DNA of 64,000 nt from an uncultured Prevotella sp. (lineage in GTDB: Bacteria > Bacteroidota > Bacteroidia > Bacteroidales > Bacteroidaceae), in the NCBI GenBank assembly GCA_902464615.1, contig CABQKA010000007.1, forward strand, positions 1-64,000, given 5' to 3'. The number at the start of each line of letters is the position of its first letter. Position 1 is the first letter of the stretch. Shown one piece after another: positions 7,360 through 15,939 of this stretch. A model generated the notes under the pieces. The model made no database searches, was not told where the DNA came from, and saw nothing but the letters and a program-made list of their open reading frames with translations. The position numbers and the translations under genes were made by a program.

Positions 7360-7671
7360 ATGTACGACATACAACTCAACGAAAGCGGCACACGCCATTT
7401 AGACATTACAGACGAGAATCTGCAAACTATCCGGAAATATGCACTGTTCGACGGGCTGGTAGACAGCACTGGCTACGTCAACGAAGCCGTACTCGACAAA
7501 CTGCGTCTGAATATCCGTTCCCTGATTGCGCATTCTTCTGCAGACACGAAAGACTTGCTTGATCTGTGCATCGACGTGATTTATCATGAGAAAATGAAAG
7601 CTTACGGCCTGCGCAACCTGATTCATTTATACGGGCAGTGGAATGAGGAACATCCGGAAATAACGGAATAA
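7360..7671 (+). CDS. Hypothetical small protein, 103 residues
   Basis: A soluble, acidic protein with no signal peptide or membrane helix (starts MYDIQLNESGTRHLDITDEN, ends NEEHPEITE). It looks mainly helical from about residue 20 on (ENLQTIRKYALFDGLVD; EAVLDKLRLNIRSLIA; DLLDLCIDVIYHEKM). I do not recognise a family. It is the first apparently chromosomal gene next to the mobile element, 25 bases before ygiQ on the same strand, probably in one operon. The -7 box TATCTTTG is 29 bases upstream. Confidence 0.75.
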   Translation: MYDIQLNESGTRHLDITDENLQTIRKYALFDGLVDSTGYVNEAVLDKLRLNIRSLIAHSSADTKDLLDLCIDVIYHEKMKAYGLRNLIHLYGQWNEEHPEITE

Positions 7672-7696
7672 GATAAAGCGCCGAAGCATTCCAGAC

Positions 7697-9697
7697 ATGC
7701 CCAATCCCCAGCCTACTTCCGAAAATCGCGCCCGGCCGCTGCTTACGGACTGGCTTCCCACCACGCGCAAGGAAATGGACTTGCGCGGATGGGACTGTGC
7801 CGACATTATCATCTTCAGTGCCGACGCTTACGTGGACCATCCCTCTTTCGGTGCGGCCGTCATCGGGCGACTGCTCGAAGCGGAAGGCTACCGCGTAGCC
7901 ATCGTCCCGCAACCGGACTGGCACGGCGATTTCCGCGACTTCAAGAAACTGGGCCGCCCGCGGCTGTTCTTCTCCATAGCCCCAGGCTGCATGGACTCTA
8001 TGGTCAACAAATACACGGCTAATAAACGGCTACGCTCGGAAGACGCCTACAGCCCGGACGGCAGGCACGACATGCGGCCGGAGTATCCCACAATCGTCTA
8101 CACACGTATTCTAAAGGAATTGTTCCCGGATGCGCCCGTCGTGCTCGGAGGCATTGAAAGCTCGCTACGACGGCTGACGCATTACGACTACTGGCAAGAC
8201 CGCCTGCGCAAGTCCATCCTCTGCGACAGCGGGGCGGACTTGCTGGTCTACGGCATGGGCGAGCTGCCCACCCTGGCACTTTGCCGATGCCTGGAGGAAA
8301 AACTGCTTCACCACGACACGGAACGCTTCGCAAGCGTAAGGGATTTCCGCCAGGTGCTGCGCCGCTTTCCGATACGCCAGACCGCTTCTTTGGAAAAACG
8401 GGCGGACATCCCCGGCGGCATACGCGAAAGCGACCTTGTCCTCCATTCACACGAAGAGTGCCTGCGAGACAAGAAAGCCTATGCCGAGAATTTCCGCCAC
8501 ATTGAGGAAGAGAGCAACAGGCTCCACCCCCAACGCATACTGCAGGAAGTGGACGGCAGATTCATCGTCATGGAACCGCCCTTTCCCCCCATGACGACGG
8601 CGCAGATAGACCGCTCGTTCGATTTGCCCTACACCCGCCAGCCACACCCGAAGTACCGCGGGAAACGCATACCGGCCTACGAGATGATCAAATTCTCCGT
8701 GACACTTCACCGCGGTTGCTTCGGCGGTTGCGCCTTCTGCACCATCTCCGCCCACCAGGGGAAATTCATCATGAGCCGCTCCAAGGAAAGCATCCTCCGC
8801 GAAGTAAGGCAAATCACCCGCATGCCCGATTTCAAAGGCTACCTTTCGGATTTAGGCGGACCTTCGGCCAACATGTACGGCATGGGCGGACGCGACAAGA
8901 AACTTTGCGAACAGTGCAAACGCCCTTCGTGCATCCACCCGGGCATATGCCCCAACCTCGAAGCCGACCACAAGCCGCTCCTCGACATCTACCGGGCCGT
9001 CGACGCCATACCCGACATCAAGCAAAGTTTCATCGGCAGCGGCGTGCGCTACGACCTGCTGCTCCACCATTACCGCGACGAGCGGCTGAACGAAGCGGCA
9101 CGCAACTATACCTACGAACTCATCACGCGCCACGTATCCGGACGTCTCAAAGTGGCGCCGGAGCATACCAGCGAACGGGTGCTCCGCCTCATGCGCAAAC
9201 CGTCCTTCCGCCTGTTCTACGACTTCAAGGCCATCTTCGACCGCATCAACCGAGAGGCCGGACTGCGCCAGCAAATCATCCCGTACTTCATCAGCAGCCA
9301 CCCCGGATGCACGGAAGAGGACATGGCCGAACTGGCCGTACTCACAAAGGACATGGACTTTCACTTAGAGCAAGTGCAGGATTTCACGCCGACGCCTATG
9401 ACGGTCAGCACGGAAACGTGGTATTCCGGCTATCATCCTCACACGCTCGAACCTGTGCCGGCCGCCCGGACACCGCAAGAAAAGCTCCGGCAACGCATGT
9501 TCTTCTTCTGGTACAAGCCCGAAGAGCGGGCACACATCATGGCCGAACTGCGCCGCATGGGCCGCGAAGACCTCATCGCCCGCCTCTATGGCCGCAGCCC
9601 GAAAAGCGGGCCGTCTGGCTCCAGCCGCAACACCCCCCACCCTACGCCGTCGCCACGAAGCCAGAAAAGCCAACCACGCAAACGGCGCTCCTCCTGA
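7697..9697 (+). CDS. ygiQ: YgiQ family radical SAM protein
   Basis: 666 residues. The N-terminal domain (about 20-320) is characteristic of YgiQ/UPF0313: LPTTRKEMDLRGWDCADI, then APGCMDSMVNKYT and GGIESSLRRLTHYDYW. The radical SAM core follows (about 330-560) with the [4Fe-4S]-binding motif CFGGCAFC (C-x3-C-x2-C, near residue 340) and GKFIMSRS. The tail is basic and low-complexity (SPKSGPSGSSRNTPHPTPSP). The substrate of YgiQ is not established; the family is widespread in gut anaerobes. It follows the 103-residue protein by 25 bases. Confidence 0.93.
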   Translation: MPNPQPTSENRARPLLTDWLPTTRKEMDLRGWDCADIIIFSADAYVDHPSFGAAVIGRLLEAEGYRVAIVPQPDWHGDFRDFKKLGRPRLFFSIAPGCMDSMVNKYTANKRLRSEDAYSPDGRHDMRPEYPTIVYTRILKELFPDAPVVLGGIESSLRRLTHYDYWQDRLRKSILCDSGADLLVYGMGELPTLALCRCLEEKLLHHDTERFASVRDFRQVLRRFPIRQTASLEKRADIPGGIRESDLVLHSHEECLRDKKAYAENFRHIEEESNRLHPQRILQEVDGRFIVMEPPFPPMTTAQIDRSFDLPYTRQPHPKYRGKRIPAYEMIKFSVTLHRGCFGGCAFCTISAHQGKFIMSRSKESILREVRQITRMPDFKGYLSDLGGPSANMYGMGGRDKKLCEQCKRPSCIHPGICPNLEADHKPLLDIYRAVDAIPDIKQSFIGSGVRYDLLLHHYRDERLNEAARNYTYELITRHVSGRLKVAPEHTSERVLRLMRKPSFRLFYDFKAIFDRINREAGLRQQIIPYFISSHPGCTEEDMAELAVLTKDMDFHLEQVQDFTPTPMTVSTETWYSGYHPHTLEPVPAARTPQEKLRQRMFFFWYKPEERAHIMAELRRMGREDLIARLYGRSPKSGPSGSSRNTPHPTPSPRSQKSQPRKRRSS

Positions 9698-9739
9698 TAT
9701 AAAGTCACCAAGGTTTCCACCGAAATAACATCAGACACC

Positions 9740-10300
9740 ATGTCCACACGATTAAAACTGCTCCTACTGCTATTCTTTACCTTCTGTATAGGCAGAATGC
9801 AAGCCCAAGTCAAAGAACCGGAATTCATCGGGGAGGTTTACTATTTAGACCCTGCCGGCAACGCCACGCTATTGGAAAAACAGCACGTTGTCCTAAAGAC
9901 CAAAGCCGGAGCCTCCATGTACTTATTCGGCATTGGTAAAATAAAGACAAAAATCAACGTCAAGAATCCCAAGTCCTCTACACGCTTCCCCGCTTCCGAT
10001 ACGTTGCGCTTCGTGGTCAAAGCCGTTGACAACGCCTCTGACCCTATGTCTATTGTCCAGCTCTTCCAGTTCAAGCCTTCGTCCAAAGCCCGAAAGGCAG
10101 AAGTGTCTTCCACGGGATCATTCAGCGGAGAGGCCAAAAACAAATTGGCTTATCTGCCCTTCACGGCTTCCAAGTATGGGGACAGCTCCTATCTTATCAA
10201 AGTCGTCAACGTATTGCCGGGCGAGTACGGTGTAATCGTACTCAATCCGAATGACGAGGATGAGAAAAATACCATTGTTTCGTGCTTCGGCATAGACTGA
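9740..10300 (+). CDS. Secreted hypothetical protein, 186 residues
   Basis: A signal peptide covers about residues 1-22 (RLKLLLLLFFTFCIGRMQAQ, cleavage after QAQ). The mature part is rich in beta-type segments: EFIGEVYYLDPAGNATLLEK, TLRFVVKAVDNASDPMSIVQ, and LPGEYGVIVLNPND near the end. This resembles hypothetical periplasmic or surface proteins of Bacteroidetes; I cannot assign a family. A rho-independent terminator follows, so it is probably monocistronic or the end of the ygiQ unit. Confidence 0.8.
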   Translation: MSTRLKLLLLLFFTFCIGRMQAQVKEPEFIGEVYYLDPAGNATLLEKQHVVLKTKAGASMYLFGIGKIKTKINVKNPKSSTRFPASDTLRFVVKAVDNASDPMSIVQLFQFKPSSKARKAEVSSTGSFSGEAKNKLAYLPFTASKYGDSSYLIKVVNVLPGEYGVIVLNPNDEDEKNTIVSCFGID

Positions 10301-10317
10301 ACAGCCAGTTTTCCATT

Positions 10318-10346
10318 ATCCCGCCTCGCAGTGGGGCGGGATTTTT
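10318..10346 (+). terminator. Rho-independent terminator
   Basis: The 8-base stem ATCCCGCC (10318-10325) pairs with 10335-10342 and is followed by a T run (10342-10346). It lies 18 bases after the stop of the secreted 186-residue protein. Confidence 0.85.
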
Positions 10347-10421
10347 CGTATCTGATCCCATTGCTCCGACCGGGGGAACACACTTCGCAACACGGCAGCC
10401 GGACTTTCTGAAAAAAGTTCA

Positions 10422-10429
10422 TAACTTTG
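10422..10429 (+). promoter_or_regulatory. Bacteroidetes -7 promoter box
   Basis: TAACTTTG matches TAnnTTTG. It lies 80 bases before the ATG at 10510 and inside an upstream extension of that open frame, which supports 10510 rather than any earlier start. Confidence 0.6.
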
Positions 10430-10509
10430 CCACAGAAACCAAAAGGCCGCCACTCCGTACACACAGCCGCTGGCCACGCGGCGCAACCCGGACAAAACGG
10501 CCGGCAACG

Positions 10510-11307
10510 ATGGAAATCATAGAAAGCTACATACAGGGCAAACAGGGCCGTTCCGAACTTTGCGAAGACGGTTATGTCGTGACGGACCATTTCGCCGCCG
10601 TCGTGGACGGCAGTACTTCCAAAGTGGGGGCGCACGGCGGACGGGAAGCCATGCGCCTCACGCTGGACGCCATACGCGGACTGCCGCCAGCGGCAGACAA
10701 GGAAGAGGTGCTCCGCCGGCTGACAGCCGCCGTCGCACCGCACAACCCGCCACAGGCTGCCACGCAAGCCGCATACCGCCTCACGTGCAGCGCGGTCCTG
10801 TACAGCAGACACTGGCATACGGTATGGCTCATCGGAGACTGCCAGTGCCGCCTTTCGGGACATACCTATACGCACCCCAAGCTCGTAGACCGCGTGCTCA
10901 CCGAAGCCCGCTGCGAAGCTGTCCGCTACCTGTTGGAGCACGGCGCATCCCCGGCGGCCCTACGGCGCAACGACCTGGGGAGGGCATTCATTATGGATGC
11001 CCTGCGCGAACAGACCAATTTCCAGAACGATCCCAATCCCCGCAACCCGTTCCGCTATCCGGTCATCGACGGTTTCCCGGTCGACCCTGCCGCCGTCCCT
11101 GCCATTCCTGTCGGGGAGGCGACGTTTCTCATCCTGGCCTCGGACGGCTACCCCGTACTGCACGATACGCTGCAGGAAACCGAGGCTGAACTCCACCGCC
11201 TGCTCGAAGCCGACCCGCTCTGCATCGGCCCGAACGCGGCCACCAAATGCTGGATGGAAGGGACGCTTTCCTTCGACGACCGCGCATACCTCTCCCTGAG
11301 GCTTTGA
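10510..11307 (+). CDS. PP2C-like (PPM-type) phosphatase domain protein
   Basis: 265 residues from MEIIESYIQGK. Features of the PP2C fold: CEDGYVVTDHFAAVVDGSTS near residues 20-38 (metal-binding Asp followed by DG), a buried strand with WLIGDCQCRL (about 110-120), ILASDGYPVL (about 215-225, matching the xxSDG motif) and FDDRAYLSLRL at the end (DD motif binding the second metal). It is probably a Ser/Thr phosphatase or a relative acting on an unknown substrate. The -7 box at 10422 gives an ~75-base leader. It precedes rsmG by 53 bases. Confidence 0.72.
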   Translation: MEIIESYIQGKQGRSELCEDGYVVTDHFAAVVDGSTSKVGAHGGREAMRLTLDAIRGLPPAADKEEVLRRLTAAVAPHNPPQAATQAAYRLTCSAVLYSRHWHTVWLIGDCQCRLSGHTYTHPKLVDRVLTEARCEAVRYLLEHGASPAALRRNDLGRAFIMDALREQTNFQNDPNPRNPFRYPVIDGFPVDPAAVPAIPVGEATFLILASDGYPVLHDTLQETEAELHRLLEADPLCIGPNAATKCWMEGTLSFDDRAYLSLRL

Positions 11308-11360
11308 GCCGCGAAGGCTGTCCGCCAGATATTCACACCATCAAAAAGAACCGACTCCAC

Positions 11361-11996
11361 ATGGAACACTCCTCCGTACAAATCATCTTCGACTATTTCC
11401 CGGAACTTTCCGACGGGCAACGCGACCAGTTCGCCCGGCTCGATGCCCTTTACCGCGACTGGAACGCCAAAATCAACGTCATCTCGCGCAAGGACATTGA
11501 CGAACTCTACCTGCACCACGTGCTCCACTCCCTTGCACTGGCCAAAGTCATCCGTTTCCGCCCGGGCACGGCGGTCATGGACGTCGGCACAGGCGGCGGC
11601 TTCCCCGGCATTCCTTTGGCCATCCTATTCCCCGAGGTACGGTTCCACCTCGTAGACAGCATCGGAAAGAAAATACGGGTAGCCACCGAAGTGGCGCAAG
11701 CCATCGGCCTGCAAAACGTCACCCTGGCCCACCGGAACGTTATGGAAGAAAAGGGGAAATTCGACTTCGTCGTATCCCGGGCGGTCATGCCACTGCCCGA
11801 TCTGATACGCCTCACGAGGAAAAACATCCACCACAACAGCAAAAATTCCCTGCCCAACGGCGTGCTCGTGCTCAAAGGCGGCGACCTCAGCCAGGAACTG
11901 CAACCCTTCAAGCATTGCAGCGACACGTGGGAACTCCACGACTTTTTCAGAGAAGACTACTTCGAGGGCAAGAAAGTCGCCTTCGTCAGCCTCTGA
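11361..11996 (+). CDS. rsmG: 16S rRNA (guanine527-N7)-methyltransferase RsmG
   Basis: 211 residues from MEHSSVQIIFDYFPELS. It methylates G527 of 16S rRNA using SAM. The Rossmann SAM-binding motif MDVGTGGGFPGIPLAI is at about 72-87, with HLVDSIGKKIRVA (acidic loop) next and FDFVVSRAVMPL (about 134-145, the SRA motif of GidB/RsmG). Length is normal for the family (~205-240). The ATG was chosen because the upstream part of the open frame overlaps the preceding gene. Confidence 0.95.
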   Translation: MEHSSVQIIFDYFPELSDGQRDQFARLDALYRDWNAKINVISRKDIDELYLHHVLHSLALAKVIRFRPGTAVMDVGTGGGFPGIPLAILFPEVRFHLVDSIGKKIRVATEVAQAIGLQNVTLAHRNVMEEKGKFDFVVSRAVMPLPDLIRLTRKNIHHNSKNSLPNGVLVLKGGDLSQELQPFKHCSDTWELHDFFREDYFEGKKVAFVSL

Positions 11997-12065
11997 CCGC
12001 ACACCCTTTTCGCGGCAGGCCGCTGCCGCTACGTTATTTTCCATCTTTACGAACTGATTCCGCCC

Positions 12066-12710
12066 ATGCTCAACATCCAACGTTTCGTCGTCAATATGAT
12101 TGAAGAGAACTGCTACGTTCTCTGGGACGACAGCCGCGAGGCCGTACTCATTGACTGCGGGGCCTTCTTCCCTGAGGAAAGAGAAGCCCTCCGCAACTTC
12201 ATCGACACCCACTCCCTCCAAGTGAAACATTTGCTACAGACGCATGCCCATTTCGACCATCTCTTCGGCGCCGACTTCATTTACCGGACCTATGGCCTCC
12301 GCCCCGAGATGCACCGGAACGAAGCGGACACCTACGCCAACGCCGCGCTACAGGCCCGCCTCTTCATGCACCGCGAGCTGCCGCTTGTCCTGCCTCCCGC
12401 GGGAGAACTTTTCGACGACGGCAGCCTCATCACCTTCGGCACGCACCGGCTCGAAGTCGTCCCCACACCCGGCCACACGCCGGGAGGCGTATGCTTCTAT
12501 GACCGCACAGAGGCTGTGCTTTTCAGCGGAGACTGCCTTTTCCGCCACGAAATAGGCCGCTGCGACCTGCCAGGGGGTGACGAAGCCAGCCTCGTAGGCA
12601 GCCTCAAGGCCCGCATACTCTCCCTGCCCGACGCCGTCACCGTCTGTCCCGGACACGGCGAGGCCACGACCGTGGGCGAAGAGCGCCGCGCCAACCCGTA
12701 CTTGCAGTAA
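12066..12710 (+). CDS. MBL-fold metallohydrolase (glyoxalase II-like)
   Basis: 214 residues. The metal-binding motif THAHFDHLFGAD (H-x-H-x-D-H, about 58-69) is present, together with PTPGHTPGGVCFY (about 137-149, third His), FSGDCLFRHEIGRCDLPGGD (bridging Asp) and CPGHGEATTVGEE (last His, about 197). This matches the short glyoxalase II-like/MBL hydrolases of Bacteroidetes. Substrate may be a thioester such as a glutathione or bacillithiol-type adduct, which cannot be told from sequence. It lies 69 bases after rsmG on the same strand. Confidence 0.9.
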   Translation: MLNIQRFVVNMIEENCYVLWDDSREAVLIDCGAFFPEEREALRNFIDTHSLQVKHLLQTHAHFDHLFGADFIYRTYGLRPEMHRNEADTYANAALQARLFMHRELPLVLPPAGELFDDGSLITFGTHRLEVVPTPGHTPGGVCFYDRTEAVLFSGDCLFRHEIGRCDLPGGDEASLVGSLKARILSLPDAVTVCPGHGEATTVGEERRANPYLQ

Positions 12711-12759
12711 GCCGGACGATACGCACGACACTGACCGCGAGCGCCCGGCACAAAACAAA

Positions 12760-12792
12760 CGGTCCCCCGCTGCCTAAGGCAGCGGGGGACCG
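12760..12792. terminator. Strong hairpin terminator between convergent genes
   Basis: A perfect 15-base stem (12760-12774 with 12778-12792) and a three-base loop, with CCTAAGG at the tip. On the minus strand it is followed by a T-rich tract, so it terminates hsp20 well; it can also act on the MBL gene. Confidence 0.85.
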
Positions 12793-12808
12793 TCCGCGTT
12801 TCGCTACA

Positions 12809-13240
12809 TCATTGGATTTCAATCTGGTGTCCCAGCTGTTTCGGAGTTTCCGCCTTCTTCGGCAACTCGATGTTCAAGACACCGTCCTTCATCTCCGCCC
12901 CGATATGCTCGCGGTCCACGTTATCCGGCAAAGCCAGCGTCTGTGTAAACCGGGCGTAAGAGAACTCGCGGCGGATGTATTTCTTGCCGTCCTTGTCCTT
13001 ATCTTCCTCCTGCGACTTCTTCTCCATGTTAATGACCAGGTTGTTGTCCTCGTCGATATGAAGTTTGAAGTCTTCCTTGGTCAAGCCCGGAGCGGCGACT
13101 TCCACCTTGTATTCTTTCTCATCTTCCAAGACATTGATGGAAGGCGCCGTGGCGTTCATCCGAGGCATCCAGTCCATATCAAAGAAGTCATTGAAAGTGC
13201 TGGGAAACCAACTCTGTGCAAAGTTCTTAACTGGTAACAT
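12809..13240 (-). CDS. hsp20: Small heat shock protein, Hsp20/alpha-crystallin family
   Basis: 143 residues, ATP-independent holdase chaperone. N-terminal arm MLPVKNFAQSWFPSTFNDFF; alpha-crystallin domain at about 35-135 (NVLEDEKEYKVEVAAPGLTK, REFSYARFTQTLALP, with the hallmark ADGVLxI-like MKDGVLNIELPKK); short tail ending in the I-x-I-like QIEIQ. The start is the ATG with AGGAGG seven bases upstream (13248-13253), a near-perfect Shine-Dalgarno that is rare in this phylum and suggests very efficient translation. A strong terminator follows. Confidence 0.95.
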   Translation of the reverse strand: MLPVKNFAQSWFPSTFNDFFDMDWMPRMNATAPSINVLEDEKEYKVEVAAPGLTKEDFKLHIDEDNNLVINMEKKSQEEDKDKDGKKYIRREFSYARFTQTLALPDNVDREHIGAEMKDGVLNIELPKKAETPKQLGHQIEIQ

Positions 13241-13253
13241 AATCAAACCTCCT

Positions 13254-13574
13254 GTTTTATTTAGTTTTATATCCGATTTTGCTTCCCGCTTCTGCCTTCC
13301 GGCTTCCGCGGTTCACCCTTCTATTTTGCAAAGCGCGTACCACGGTCTCCGCTTTCCGGGAAATACCGGGAGATGCGGGCACGCATTTATACTTTATTTC
13401 ACATTGCGGCCAATTCTCCGCGCATTGATTAGCATTTCAAAACTGAACAGGTGACAGTATGTCCATAAGAAAGACTTTCTGTCAGCATCCAGCACGCTAT
13501 TTGTCAGTACCAGCAGGCCCGGTACGCCGGCTATGGGCCGTATGCCGCCGGAAAGCGGGCTTAAGGACGGAAAA
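13254..13574. other. Gene-free stretch upstream of hsp20
   Basis: No credible gene is seen between the hsp20 Shine-Dalgarno and the repeat at 13575. It must hold the hsp20 promoter, but no clear TAnnTTTG box was found in the right orientation. The last part (about 13550-13570) contains GGGCTTAAGG, a relative of the dispersed repeat described next. Confidence 0.5.
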
Positions 13575-13612
13575 ACGGGGCTAAGGCCCGTAGAAACTGG
13601 CCTTAGCCCCGT
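13575..13612. repeat. Dispersed CTAAG repeat as an inverted pair
   Basis: A perfect 14-base inverted repeat (13575-13588 with 13599-13612) built from GGGGCTAAG at 13577-13585 and its complement at 13602-13610. A second hairpin (13647-13654 with 13668-13675) follows toward the peptidase gene. Together they probably end transcription of the minus-strand dipeptidyl peptidase gene, whose stop is at 13711. Confidence 0.75.
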
Positions 13613-13710
13613 CGGAGGCGTTTCTGTGCGAAGCAAACCAATGAAAGCGCCCGCCACCTTTCCGGCAGCGGGCGCAATGTGTCCGTGCGTGCGCACGGCC
13701 GGACCGCCTC

Positions 13711-15750
13711 TCAGTCGTTGACTGCTGGCAGGGTGGCGTAGTCGCGGCTGTAACGCAACATCTGCGCGTCGTAGGCTTCCGTATAGTCCAGCTTCACGTC
13801 GACAATGTGGCCGGCGGCGTCGCGGACCGCGGTATAGACCGGGTTGATAAAACCCTTATAGGGCGAAAGGTTCAGGCGGGCGTAGCGCTCCAGCACCTCG
13901 CGGTGCAACACGGGGTCCACCTGCACGCCATAGCGCTCCACCAGCTGGCGAGCGCCCTCGTAGTCACCTTCGCTCTTGATGCGCTGCACCTCGGCCAGCA
14001 AGCGGCCGAAAAGCCCGCGCAGGGCGGCGTAGTCGTTGATGCGCACATAGGTTTTGCCCCCTTCCTTGACCAGTTCCACGACCTTGTCGCCGCGGCCCTG
14101 CTCCAAGGCCCACCGTGCGATGAGGGCACGGTTGCGCATGTGCGCCTCCTCGATGGTGTTGCCCGGCTGTATGCGCACCAGCTGCGTGAGCAGGCCGTTC
14201 ATCATGTACGTATAGTACTGGCTCTTGTAGGCTTCGCTGTCGGGCGTCAGCCCCAGTTCCACCAGCTTCGGGTCGGCCACGTAGTACAGACCGAACAGGT
14301 CCGCCCGGGCTTCCTCGATGGTGGAGCCGTAGGACCTCAGGGAGTCGGGATCGGTGCCCGGCAGGAGCTGGCCGCTGCCGTGGCCCAGACACTCGTGCAA
14401 GTCGGTGTGGAGGTCGTCGCAGGCATCGCCGTACTGTTCAATGAGGGCACGGGTGGCGTCGTCAATGACAAACTCGCGGTCCATGCCGCTGCCGTGGGCC
14501 GCCTTGTTGTACGCGTCCGTCAGGTTGCCTATGGTCACGCTCTTCGAGCCGTGCTCGCGGCGCACCCAGTCGGAGTTGGGCAGATTGATGCCGATGGCCG
14601 TGGAGGGATAAAGGTCGCCGCCCAGGATGGCCGCCGTGATGACCTTGGCGGATATACCCTTGACGTTCTTCTTCTTGAAGCGGGAATCGACGGGCGAGTG
14701 GTCCTCGAACCACTGCGCGTTGGCGCTCAACTTGCGGGTACGCTCCGTGGCCGCCACGTCCTTGAAATTGACGATAGATTCCCACGAAGCCTTCATCCCC
14801 AACGGATCGCCATAGTTTTCGATAAATCCGTTGACGAAGTCCACCAGGCCGTCCGTCTCCTGGAGCCAGAGGATGGAATAGGCGTCGAAAGTGCGCAGGT
14901 CGCCCGTGCGGTAATACTCCACGAGGCGGTCGATGACCTGCTGCTGGGCGGCGTTCTCGGCATAAGGCCTCGCCTGGAGCAGGCAGTCCACAATGCGCGC
15001 TATGGCAGGGCCGTAAAGACCGCCCACGCGCCACACGCGCTCCTCAAGCTGGCCGCCGGCCCCGCGCACGAGGCGGCTGTTGAGTCCGGTCATGACGGGG
15101 TGCGGGTCCGAAGCATCCTTGCGCTGCTGATAGAACGCCTCGGCTTCGGCCTGCGTGATGCCCGGAGCGTAATAATTGCATGCAGAGGTGAGGACCAGGT
15201 CGTCACCGTCTTTTTGGTTGACGCGCATGGGCATGACTTCCGGGTCGAAGATCACGGGGAACACTTCGTCGCAAAGCGCGTCGACGCTTTGTCCCTCGGC
15301 CAAGGGAAGCTGGGCGGCATCGACCTGGTGCAAGGCGGCCCGGAAGAAATCGGCCGAAAAGCCGGGCACGAACTTTTCGCTGCCGTAGTGATGGTGGATG
15401 CCGCTGGAAAACCATACGCGCTTCAGGTAGGTGGACAACGCCTGGAAATCGGGGCTTTGGCGGTCGCCGGAATACCCCGTATAGACCGCCTCGAGCATCC
15501 GGCGGATGCGGAGGTTATAACGGCCGTTTTGGTCGAAAAGGATATCCCGGCCGTAGAGAGCCGCTTCCTGCAGATAGTAAATGTACGTTTTCTGACGGAG
15601 GGTCAGGGCATCGAAGCCTTCCACCTTGTAACGGAGCATCTGAATGTCGGCAAACTGCTCGTCGGTGTACTTGAACCCGTCGCCGGCCGTAGCCGCGGCA
15701 GGAGTCACGGCACTGGCGGCCATGAGCATCTGGAGTAATTTCGATTTCAT
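13711..15750 (-). CDS. Dipeptidyl peptidase III (peptidase family M49), secreted
   Basis: 679 residues from MKSKLLQMLMAASAV. A signal peptide covers about 1-22 (AASAVTPAAATAG). The zinc motif of M49, HECLGHGSGQLL (HExxGH), lies at about 450, and the second ligand motif EEARADLFGLYYVAD at about 478. These identify a zinc metallopeptidase releasing N-terminal dipeptides. The start is supported by a -7 box (TATTTTTG) at 15850-15857 giving a ~90-base leader; longer reading from 15927 would overlap that promoter. In Bacteroides similar enzymes are periplasmic. It has no operon partner. Confidence 0.93.
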   Translation of the reverse strand: MKSKLLQMLMAASAVTPAAATAGDGFKYTDEQFADIQMLRYKVEGFDALTLRQKTYIYYLQEAALYGRDILFDQNGRYNLRIRRMLEAVYTGYSGDRQSPDFQALSTYLKRVWFSSGIHHHYGSEKFVPGFSADFFRAALHQVDAAQLPLAEGQSVDALCDEVFPVIFDPEVMPMRVNQKDGDDLVLTSACNYYAPGITQAEAEAFYQQRKDASDPHPVMTGLNSRLVRGAGGQLEERVWRVGGLYGPAIARIVDCLLQARPYAENAAQQQVIDRLVEYYRTGDLRTFDAYSILWLQETDGLVDFVNGFIENYGDPLGMKASWESIVNFKDVAATERTRKLSANAQWFEDHSPVDSRFKKKNVKGISAKVITAAILGGDLYPSTAIGINLPNSDWVRREHGSKSVTIGNLTDAYNKAAHGSGMDREFVIDDATRALIEQYGDACDDLHTDLHECLGHGSGQLLPGTDPDSLRSYGSTIEEARADLFGLYYVADPKLVELGLTPDSEAYKSQYYTYMMNGLLTQLVRIQPGNTIEEAHMRNRALIARWALEQGRGDKVVELVKEGGKTYVRINDYAALRGLFGRLLAEVQRIKSEGDYEGARQLVERYGVQVDPVLHREVLERYARLNLSPYKGFINPVYTAVRDAAGHIVDVKLDYTEAYDAQMLRYSRDYATLPAVND

Positions 15751-15849
15751 ATTGCGAAAAGATTTATTCAAAAAGGCATCCGCCACGTACAGGCAGGACC
15801 GGGAGAAGCCGGCCAGCCACGCACAACCTGCCATCGGGCGGACGAGGGG

Positions 15850-15857
15850 CAAAAATA
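15850..15857 (-). promoter_or_regulatory. Bacteroidetes -7 promoter box
   Basis: TATTTTTG on the minus strand fits TAnnTTTG and would drive the dipeptidyl peptidase gene, about 100 bases upstream of its ATG. Confidence 0.5.
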
Positions 15858-15939
15858 ACTTTTTTCCGCGGAACACGCCGCATCGGCGGCAGACAAAGTC
15901 GCGTTGGCGGAAGAACATGCCGCACAATGGGACACGGAC

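Noticed and set aside
13807..15738. Long open frame antisense to dipeptidyl peptidase III
   Set aside because: Shadow of codon bias in a G+C-rich gene; the opposite strand carries intact M49 motifs.
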